Part shown: piece after piece, positions 1-5,278 of the stretch
Layout: every line of letters starts with the position of its first letter
Position numbering within the stretch: the first letter of the stretch is position 1
From: Bog-473 sp035947875
GTDB taxonomy: Bacteria > Actinomycetota > Acidimicrobiia > Acidimicrobiales > RAAP-2
Length of the DNA: 6,092 bases
Assembly: GCA_035947875.1 (NCBI GenBank)
Contig: DASZJQ010000025.1
Coordinates: forward strand, 1-6,092
Reading direction: 5' to 3'
Made by a program: the position numbers and the translations under genes
Notes under the pieces: model-generated
Told to the model about the DNA's origin: nothing
Seen by the model: the letters and a program-made list of their open reading frames with translations, nothing else
Database searches by the model: none

Positions 1-1624
1 GAAGCTCCCCTTTCGCCACCTTGTCGCCGGACGAGCGGGGCAGCTCATCCAGCTGGACCAAGTGTTCGGGAAACCACTCCTGAGTGACCCCCCGGTCAGC
101 GAGAAACGTCGTCACATCGCCGAGCGTCATCGCGACGTTGCGCCGGGTCGCCACGTAGACGCAGATTCGCTCGCCAAGGATCTCGTCGGGCATCGACACG
201 GCGGCGACCAAGTCCACGTCGGGATGTTCGGAGATCTCCGCCTCGAGAGCCGGGGCGCTGATGTTCTTGCCACCCCGGATGATGATGTCGGACGTGCGGC
301 CGATGACCCGCAGGTAGCCGGCGTCATCGATCTCGACCACGTCACCCATCAGCATCCAGCCGTCTTCGGTGAACAACTCGGCGTTGGCATCGCCGTCATC
401 GAGGTACCCGATGCAGGTCGCTGGTCCCTTCCCGGCGGGTCTTCCCAGGCGCGGCGCCGTGGTCACCTGATCGCCCTGGTCATCGAAGACTCGTACCTGC
501 ATGGCGTCGATCACCCGTCCGGCCGTCCCGAACCGACGCTCTCGGGAATCGGTCAGTGCCGTCCTGCTGAGCGCCCCGGTTTCGTTGGAGCCGTAAAATT
601 GGAGGACCTTGGCTCCCGTCCGATCCTCGAAGGCCGCTGCTCGCTCGTACGGGACCGCCTCGCCTCCCGTAAACATGACGCGGAGCGATGTGAGGTCGAC
701 GTGTTCAAGCGCGGGGGAATTCAACATCATGATGAACTGCGTGCTGACGCAGGCCAGGACCGACACCCGGTGCGTGGCCATGGCCCGCAGTGCCTTCTCG
801 GGCTCGAACCGAGGGGAGACAACGGTCGGACAGCCGAGCGAACCCGGCGAGAAGTGCGCGGTCCAAAGCCCGAACCCGAAAGGAGCGGGCACCGCGCCGA
901 AGAAGACGTCATCGGGCGTGAGCTCTCCCGACTCCGTCGCCAATTGGTGGAAGTAGAACCAGCGATTCTCCGTGTGCATCACGCATTTGGGCCATCCCGT
1001 CGTGCCCGAGGTCGAGTTGAGCATGAAGAGGTCATCGGGACCGAGGGCCCGCCCTTCGAGCAGTCGCTCCCGTGCCGCTCTGTCCGGTGCCGCCATGGGG
1101 TTCCCGTCGATCACCGTCGGTGACGCCGGGGCGAACGCGACGTCCGGCACGACGATGTGGCGCAGTCCCTTCAAGTCCCCGGCGCGCAACGACGCCACCA
1201 GCTCGCTGGACGGCTGACCGCGGTGATGGGCATGCGTCACCAGTGCCGTCGCCCGCATTCGTCCCAGGAGGTGACGGATCTCGGCCGGTCCGGCTCGGGC
1301 GCCGATCCCGGCCACCACGAGTCCGGCCTTCTCGGCGGCCAGGAACACCGTGTGCACTGTCGCTCCATCGGGCAGGATCACGCCGATCCTGGTGCCTGGA
1401 CCGAGGCCGGCCTCCACGAAGACGGCAGCCAGCTCAGACGAGCGCTCGTGGTACTGCGCCCAGGTCAGGACGCCGTCGCCCGACTCGTTGGCGACGATGT
1501 ACGCCGGATCGTCGGGACGGGCGGCGGCGTGCTCCGCCACCAGGTCGGCCAGGGCGTGGGTGCCCCACCAGCCCGCGTCGACATAGGCATCGATCACCGC
1601 CTGGGCGAACATCGGTTCGGCCAT
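1..1624 (-). CDS. AMP-forming acyl-CoA synthetase (ANL superfamily), 3' end cut by window edge
   Basis: It probably activates a carboxylic acid with ATP to an acyl-adenylate and transfers it to CoA in the cytoplasm. The frame is open from ATG at 1624 to the left edge and gives 541 residues. Visible ANL motifs are the phosphate-binding loop STSGTTGWPK (204-213), the A5 motif YGSNETG (344-350), the GD of the A7 motif (427-428), the hinge and A8 region GRTSDIIIRGGKNI (442-455) and the A10 motif SSGDKVAK (531-538). Lys535 is the expected catalytic lysine. Since A10 normally lies close to the C-terminus, only a short tail should be missing. The ATG is preceded by GAGAGGGA with a 9-base spacer. The P-loop context and YGSNETG recall cyclohexanecarboxylate-CoA-ligase-like or FadD-like enzymes, but the substrate cannot be read from sequence. 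A gap of 205 bases separates it from the gene upstream, so it may be its own transcription unit. Family certain; substrate unknown. Confidence 0.93.
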   Translation of the reverse strand, partial: MAEPMFAQAVIDAYVDAGWWGTHALADLVAEHAAARPDDPAYIVANESGDGVLTWAQYHERSSELAAVFVEAGLGPGTRIGVILPDGATVHTVFLAAEKAGLVVAGIGARAGPAEIRHLLGRMRATALVTHAHHRGQPSSELVASLRAGDLKGLRHIVVPDVAFAPASPTVIDGNPMAAPDRAARERLLEGRALGPDDLFMLNSTSGTTGWPKCVMHTENRWFYFHQLATESGELTPDDVFFGAVPAPFGFGLWTAHFSPGSLGCPTVVSPRFEPEKALRAMATHRVSVLACVSTQFIMMLNSPALEHVDLTSLRVMFTGGEAVPYERAAAFEDRTGAKVLQFYGSNETGALSRTALTDSRERRFGTAGRVIDAMQVRVFDDQGDQVTTAPRLGRPAGKGPATCIGYLDDGDANAELFTEDGWMLMGDVVEIDDAGYLRVIGRTSDIIIRGGKNISAPALEAEISEHPDVDLVAAVSMPDEILGERICVYVATRRNVAMTLGDVTTFLADRGVTQEWFPEHLVQLDELPRSSGDKVAKGEL

Positions 1625-1633
1625 GGTGCCTGT

Positions 1634-1641
1634 TCCCTCTC
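1634..1641 (-). promoter_or_regulatory. Ribosome binding site of the acyl-CoA synthetase
   Basis: On the minus strand GAGAGGGA lies 9 bases before the ATG at 1624. It supports that ATG over an in-frame upstream GTG, which would add a 27-residue extension with no recognisable similarity to the family. Confidence 0.55.
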
Positions 1642-1786
1642 GCGTCTCGGATCTGGCAAACCCGGTCGGCCGCTCGTTCAGCCACGGCACGAAGTACGCC
1701 AGACCGGAAGCAGCATCATCGCACCCAACGGCGAGGGCTCACCGCTGCTGACGCGAGGGACGCCCTACCCGCGCCGCGAAAGGACC

Positions 1787-1813
1787 CGAGGCCGTCAGTG
1801 TGTGGTGGCCTCG
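1787..1813 (-). terminator. Possible weak transcription terminator hairpin after the transglutaminase-like gene
   Basis: A perfect 7-bp inverted repeat (CGAGGCC / GGCCTCG) with a 13-base loop starts 17 bases past the stop codon of the transglutaminase-like gene. A competing small hairpin (CTCG-CTGAC-CGAG, 1810-1822) overlaps one arm. No real U-tract follows; the minus strand reads GGGTCCTTTCG. It could be a weak or factor-assisted terminator, or chance in GC-rich DNA. Confidence 0.25.
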
Positions 1814-1829
1814 CTGACCGAGCGTCGTT

Positions 1830-2672
1830 TCAGAGCGTCCTGGTGATGCGGACGCCGACGTTCATGGTGTGCTCCGCGTTGCCGGCGTAGATGCCCTTGA
1901 CCGGTGGCACGTCTGAATAGTCGCGGCCCCGCCCGATGGCGACATGTCGTTCACCCACGGGGCAGTCGTTGGTCGGGTCATAGCCCCACCATCTCCCTGT
2001 CCACACTTCGACCCACGCGTGACTCTCACCGGTGATCTCCTCACCGACGGTGGCGTCGATCTCGGGGTGGAAGTAGCCCGAGACGTAGCGTGAGGGCAAC
2101 CCCACCGACTTGGTCATGGCGAGGGCCAGGTGGGCGAAGTCCTGGCACACGCCGGCCCCGTCGACGAATGCCTCGTGGGCCGACGTGTGCACACCGGTGA
2201 CCCCCCTGACGTACCGCAAGGAGTGGTGGGTCCGATCCATGATCGCCTTGGCGGTGTCGAGCGGACGGGAGCCACGGAGGCTGGCCGCCAGCTCGGCCAG
2301 CTCCGGTCCCGGCTCGGTGTAGAGCTTGTGCGAGAGATAGTCGGCCATGGTGAGCGACGCGTCGGCCACCTCGTTCCAGGGAACGTCGTCGGGAGATTCC
2401 TCTCGCTGGGTGTCGATCAACGCGCTGCCGACGACCGAGAGCCTCTCGTGCCCCCGGTCAACGTTGAAGGCCACCACCTGCGTGCCCCAGTAGTCGATGT
2501 AGGCATACTGGGGGGCGGCGGGGATCGTCACGATCTTCGATTCCAGGGCGGTCTGGTGGCGCTCCGTGCGCGGGGTCAGGCGGAGTTCGTTGTACGACGC
2601 CCGGGCCGGGGCGTCGTAATCGAATCGGGTCTCATGGGTGACCCGCAGCCGCCACCCGTCGGGCCGGCTCAT
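1830..2672 (-). CDS. Transglutaminase-like cysteine protease-fold protein (COG1305)
   Basis: A protein of 280 residues with two parts. Residues about 5-90 match the N-terminal beta domain found in bacterial transglutaminase-like proteins (opening WRLRVTHETRFDYD, then YNELRLTPR). The papain-fold transglutaminase core follows at about 150-240. The triad is intact: Cys176 in GVCQDFAH, His218 in ESHAWVEV and Asp232 in YDPTND. No signal peptide or membrane segment is visible, so it should be cytoplasmic. Relatives act as amidases, peptidases or amide-transfer enzymes; in this cassette the predicted job is to cleave or transfer the amide product of the ATP-grasp enzyme. The chosen ATG overlaps the alpha-E stop as ATGA and has a strong GGGGAGGT 8 bases upstream. 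A longer start at 2696 would add eight residues lying inside the alpha-E gene and is less likely. Length agrees with the mycobacterial homologue (about 280 residues, from memory). Family is secure; the reaction is inferred. Confidence 0.94.
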   Translation of the reverse strand: MSRPDGWRLRVTHETRFDYDAPARASYNELRLTPRTERHQTALESKIVTIPAAPQYAYIDYWGTQVVAFNVDRGHERLSVVGSALIDTQREESPDDVPWNEVADASLTMADYLSHKLYTEPGPELAELAASLRGSRPLDTAKAIMDRTHHSLRYVRGVTGVHTSAHEAFVDGAGVCQDFAHLALAMTKSVGLPSRYVSGYFHPEIDATVGEEITGESHAWVEVWTGRWWGYDPTNDCPVGERHVAIGRGRDYSDVPPVKGIYAGNAEHTMNVGVRITRTL

Positions 2673-3613
2673 CCGCCCGCACCTCCCCGCCGCCATTCCG
2701 TGGGCAGATCCTGAGCGAAGTAGCGGTGGGTTACCGCGTCACTCACCGACGAGATGGAGGACTGCAGGCGCTCCAGGCGCGTCTCGAGGCCCCGGGCCAA
2801 TGTGGTCGGGGCCGAGTACTCCAACTCGGCGCGGGCCAGTCCCACCAGGCCGCGGGCGTCCTCCCACGCGTTGTCGCGGCCGGCATTGATCTGGTCGAGA
2901 CACTCTTCGGCCAGTGTGAGGGAGGCGAAGGCCGATCGGGGGAAGAGCCGGTCGCGCAGGAGGAAGTCCAGGACACGGTCGGGTTCGACCACGCCTTGGG
3001 ACAACCGCAGGTAGGGCTCGTACCCGCCGCAGGACCGCAGCAACATCACCAGCCCGCTGTCGAACACCTCGTCGAACTCGACCGTGGCCAATTGGCGAGC
3101 CACCACGTCGGTCCGCTCCAGGCATCGGCCGAGGGTGAAGAAGAGCCACGTCTGGTCCCGGCTCATCGTGGTGTCGGCCAAGCCGGTCATGGCCGCCACC
3201 TGGGTCTTGACGAACGAGAGGTACGGCGCCGGCCCGACCCGTCGGGTGGACTGCCATTCCTGAGGCAATGCCGACCACGTGGCGTTGATGTGCTCCCAGA
3301 ACTCCACCGGGACGACATGGCGCACACCCCGGGTGTTCTCGCGCGCCGCCGCCAAGGCGCCGGCGATCGATGACCGGTTCTGCGGATCGGTGGCCAGTCG
3401 TTCGGTGGCCTGCCACAGGGTCTCGTTCTCCACATCGGGCAGGCCCATCACCGCCAGGAGGCGACGTGCGGCATAGGCGCCCTCGACGTCGCTCTGCTCG
3501 AGGGCCTGAAAGACCGAGACGTCGAGGATCCGCGCCGTTCCCTCGGCCCGTTCGACGTACCGTCCAACCCAGAAAATCGACTCGGCCACCCGGCTCAACA
3601 GGGCCTGCATCAT
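2669..3613 (-). CDS. Alpha-E domain protein (COG2307, DUF403)
   Basis: A protein of 314 residues, predicted all-helical, cytoplasmic, with no signal peptide. It opens with the family hallmark LLSRVAESIFWVGRYVERAE (5-24). Other typical segments are AARENTRGVRHVVPVEFWEH (89-108), the GRCLERTDVVAR helix (162-173) and LLLRDRLFPRSAF-like text around 217-229. The biochemical role of alpha-E proteins is not established. They are consistently encoded beside circularly permuted ATP-grasp and transglutaminase-like proteins, so a partner or scaffold role in the same peptide-forming pathway is inferred. The start ATG at 3613 overlaps the upstream stop as ATGA; a second ATG follows at once at 3610, and either could be used. 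No Shine-Dalgarno precedes it, because the upstream bases encode a glutamine tract, so translation should depend on coupling to the preceding gene. The 3' end overlaps the transglutaminase-like gene by four bases. Confidence 0.94.
   Translation of the reverse strand: MMQALLSRVAESIFWVGRYVERAEGTARILDVSVFQALEQSDVEGAYAARRLLAVMGLPDVENETLWQATERLATDPQNRSSIAGALAAARENTRGVRHVVPVEFWEHINATWSALPQEWQSTRRVGPAPYLSFVKTQVAAMTGLADTTMSRDQTWLFFTLGRCLERTDVVARQLATVEFDEVFDSGLVMLLRSCGGYEPYLRLSQGVVEPDRVLDFLLRDRLFPRSAFASLTLAEECLDQINAGRDNAWEDARGLVGLARAELEYSAPTTLARGLETRLERLQSSISSVSDAVTHRYFAQDLPTEWRRGGAGG
2681..2688 (-). promoter_or_regulatory. Strong Shine-Dalgarno of the transglutaminase-like gene, inside the alpha-E coding end
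   Basis: GGGGAGGT on the minus strand lies 8 bases before the ATG at 2672. It is embedded in the codons for the glycine-rich C-terminus of alpha-E (WRRGGAGG). It decides the start at 2672 rather than 2696 and implies initiation stronger than simple re-initiation. Confidence 0.75.
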
Positions 3614-5178
3614 TGTTGTTGCTGCTGTTGCTGGCGACCGTTCTCAGAATCGCTCGTCGGTCCGGCGTCCATGGGCGGCCCGGCGTTGAGGGGGGCCGGT
3701 CGGCGGGCCCGAAACGTGGGTGCCGGGCGCGCCCCGCCGATCACCCAGGTGTCCTTGGAGCCGCCCCCCTGACTGGAGTTGACCACCAATCCGCCCTCTT
3801 GCAGCGCCACCCGGGTCAGTCCGCCGGGGAGAACCCACACGTTGTCCCCGTCATTCACCGCGAAGGGCCGCAGATCCAGGTGGCGAGGGGCCATGGTCTG
3901 GTCAACCCAGGTGGGGGCGGTCGACAACGCAACCACGCGTTGGGCGATCCAATGGCGGGGATCGCGTTCGACGGCGACGGCCAACTGGTCCAACTCAACG
4001 CCGCTGGCCGTCGGTCCGATGACCAATCCCTTGCCGCCCGATCCGTCCACCCGCTTGAACACCAACTCGCCGCGGCGGGCCAGAGCATCGGCCCGCACCC
4101 TGGCGTCCTGGAGGTGCATGGTCTCCACGTTGCGCAGGATGGGCTCTTCGCCGAGGTAGTACTTGATCATGGCCGGGACGTACGTGTAGACGAGCTTGTC
4201 GTCTGCCACACCGTTGCCGACCCCGTTGGTGATGGTGACGCGGCCCGCCCGCGCCGCGTTGAGGACACCGGGGCAACCGACCAACGACTCGGGACGGAAT
4301 TGCAGGGGGTCGAGGTACTCGTCGTCGATGCGCCGATAGATGACGTGCACTGGGACCTCGCCCTCGGTGGTGCGCAGGAACACCTCGGTCCCGTGACACA
4401 CCAGGTCCCGGCCCTCGACCAGGTGCACCCCCATGAGTCGAGCCAGCAGCGCATGCTCATAGAAGGCCGAGTTGTGCACCCCTGGAGTCAGGACGACCAC
4501 GGTCGGGTCCTGCACGCCGGCCGGAGCGGCCCGCCGCAAGGCGTAGATGAGATGAGCCGGGTAGTCCGTCACCATCTGGATCGGCTGGCCCCAGAACAGT
4601 TCGGGAAGCACGCGCGCCATGGCGGCCCGGTTGGCCAGGACGTAACTCACCCCGGACGGGCTGCGGACGTTGTCCTCGAGCACCCGGAACTCGCCTTCCT
4701 CGTCGCGAATGACGTCGATCCCGGCCACGTGGATCCGTACGCCGTTGGTCGGGTTGAGCCCGTAGGCGGCACGCACGAAGCCAGGCGAGCTGGTCACCAC
4801 TTCGTGGGGGATGACCCCGTCGCTGACGATCCGGCCGGTTGAATACACGTCAGCCAGGAAGGACTCGAGCGCCCTCACCCGTTGGGCCACGCCGTCGGAC
4901 ACCTGGGTCCACTCGGCCGCCGTGAAGATGCGGGGAATCACATCGAGGGGGAACGGGCGTTCCTCGCCGTCGAGATCGAAGGTCACCCCCTGGTCCATGA
5001 ACGCCCGGGCCAGGCGGGTGGCTCGGGCCGACACGTCGTGGGGACCCATCTGGGAGAGCGACGACGCCACCGTCGCATAGGGCGACCGGGTGTCGTCGCC
5101 CAGGCCGACCATCTCGTCGAACGCGGCCTCCGTCAGACCCCGCGCGCCGGACCCGTAGCCATCGAAGAGATCGCCCAC
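3610..5178 (-). CDS. Circularly permuted ATP-grasp protein (COG2308)
   Basis: A predicted amide-bond-forming ligase that would activate a carboxylate with ATP and join it to an amine. From the GTG at 5178 it has 522 residues. Family segments in order: LFDGYGSG (4-11), then FDEM (20-23); RPFPLDVIPRIFTAAEW (74-90); GIDVIRDEEGEFRVLEDNVR (153-172) followed by SPSGVSYVLANR; YRRIDDEYLDP (281-291); GNGVADDKLVYTYVPAMIKY (321-340); FKRVDGSGGKGLVIG (374-388), the likely nucleotide-binding loop; LDLRPF (434-439); and VVNSSQGGGSKDTWV (465-479). The tail after about 480 is Pro/Ala/Arg-rich and ends in seven glutamines. No signal peptide is seen. It heads a coupled operon with alpha-E and the transglutaminase-like gene. 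The start is uncertain: no in-frame ATG lies between the malate dehydrogenase stop and the conserved LFDGY segment. The options are GTG at 5178 and TTG at 5223. An ATG at 5319 lies inside malate dehydrogenase and encodes unconserved sequence. Family is secure; substrates unknown. Confidence 0.92.
   Translation of the reverse strand: MGDLFDGYGSGARGLTEAAFDEMVGLGDDTRSPYATVASSLSQMGPHDVSARATRLARAFMDQGVTFDLDGEERPFPLDVIPRIFTAAEWTQVSDGVAQRVRALESFLADVYSTGRIVSDGVIPHEVVTSSPGFVRAAYGLNPTNGVRIHVAGIDVIRDEEGEFRVLEDNVRSPSGVSYVLANRAAMARVLPELFWGQPIQMVTDYPAHLIYALRRAAPAGVQDPTVVVLTPGVHNSAFYEHALLARLMGVHLVEGRDLVCHGTEVFLRTTEGEVPVHVIYRRIDDEYLDPLQFRPESLVGCPGVLNAARAGRVTITNGVGNGVADDKLVYTYVPAMIKYYLGEEPILRNVETMHLQDARVRADALARRGELVFKRVDGSGGKGLVIGPTASGVELDQLAVAVERDPRHWIAQRVVALSTAPTWVDQTMAPRHLDLRPFAVNDGDNVWVLPGGLTRVALQEGGLVVNSSQGGGSKDTWVIGGARPAPTFRARRPAPLNAGPPMDAGPTSDSENGRQQQQQQQ
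3613..3633 (-). repeat. CAG/CAA triplet tract encoding a C-terminal seven-glutamine tail
   Basis: Seven consecutive glutamine codons (CAG CAA CAG CAG CAA CAA CAA) run directly into the TGA stop of the ATP-grasp gene and the overlapping ATG of alpha-E. The mixed CAG/CAA use argues against very recent single-triplet slippage. The tract occupies the place where a Shine-Dalgarno would normally lie. Confidence 0.9.
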
Positions 5179-5191
5179 GCTCGCGAGCGTG
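5176..5191. promoter_or_regulatory. 16-bp perfect palindrome covering the candidate GTG start of the ATP-grasp gene
   Basis: CACGCTCGCGAGCGTG equals its own reverse complement. On the minus strand its last three bases are the GTG at 5178. As DNA it could be an operator for a dimeric regulator. As RNA it could fold as a 6-bp stem with a CGCG loop that hides the start codon. It could also be chance in GC-rich DNA; function is inferred only. Confidence 0.35.
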
Positions 5192-5278
5192 CCAGAGCCG
5201 TGTTTCGTCGGCGTTTCAGGCAAGCGAACACTGATGGTCCATCCGGGCCTGGCCCAGCCCCCGGAACCTCGGTGAGAG
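5179..5278 (-). other. Gap between malate dehydrogenase and the ATP-grasp gene
   Basis: About 100 bases with no other gene. They contain a GC-rich hairpin (5243-5257), most of the 16-bp palindrome and an alternative in-frame TTG start at 5223. I saw no convincing promoter and no strong Shine-Dalgarno before either candidate start, so read-through from malate dehydrogenase remains possible. Confidence 0.5.
5243..5257 (-). terminator. GC-rich hairpin after malate dehydrogenase, possible weak terminator
   Basis: On the minus strand CTGGGC-CAG-GCCCGG forms a 6-bp stem (one G-U pair) with a 3-base loop, about 20 bases past the malate dehydrogenase stop. No U-tract follows (ATGGACCATC), so intrinsic termination would be weak at best. 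Confidence 0.22.

Larger units (their letters stand above)
1625..1829 (-). other. Intergenic gap between the transglutaminase-like gene and the acyl-CoA synthetase
   Basis: These 205 bases hold no recognisable gene. On the minus strand they contain a possible 3' hairpin close to the transglutaminase stop and the ribosome binding site of the synthetase. I could not find a convincing -35/-10 pair, although the gap is large enough to hold a promoter. Confidence 0.6.

Noticed and set aside
62..1123. 353-codon plus-strand open frame opposite the acyl-CoA synthetase
   Set aside because: The minus strand here encodes a complete run of ANL motifs. The plus-strand product is rich in Arg, Gly, His and Pro with no recognisable domain, as expected for an antisense shadow in GC-rich DNA.
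1072..1890. Plus-strand open frames crossing the 1625-1829 gap
   Set aside because: They are very rich in Arg, Pro and Ser, start inside the antisense of the synthetase and end inside the antisense of the transglutaminase-like gene. No family resemblance or ribosome binding site was seen.
2670..2696. Earlier ATG (2696) for the transglutaminase-like gene
   Set aside because: It would lie inside the alpha-E coding end and add unconserved residues. The ATG at 2672 has a strong Shine-Dalgarno and an ATGA overlap.
3613..3633. The triplet tract as a sequencing or assembly artefact or frameshift
   Set aside because: The frame is clean on both sides, the codons are mixed CAG and CAA, and the tract ends in a stop that overlaps the alpha-E start exactly as at the next junction.
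3370..4842. 490-codon plus-strand open frame opposite the alpha-E and ATP-grasp genes
   Set aside because: It spans the junction of two well-supported minus-strand genes and has low-complexity composition without a domain. Its length reflects the scarcity of stop codons opposite G/C-ending codons.
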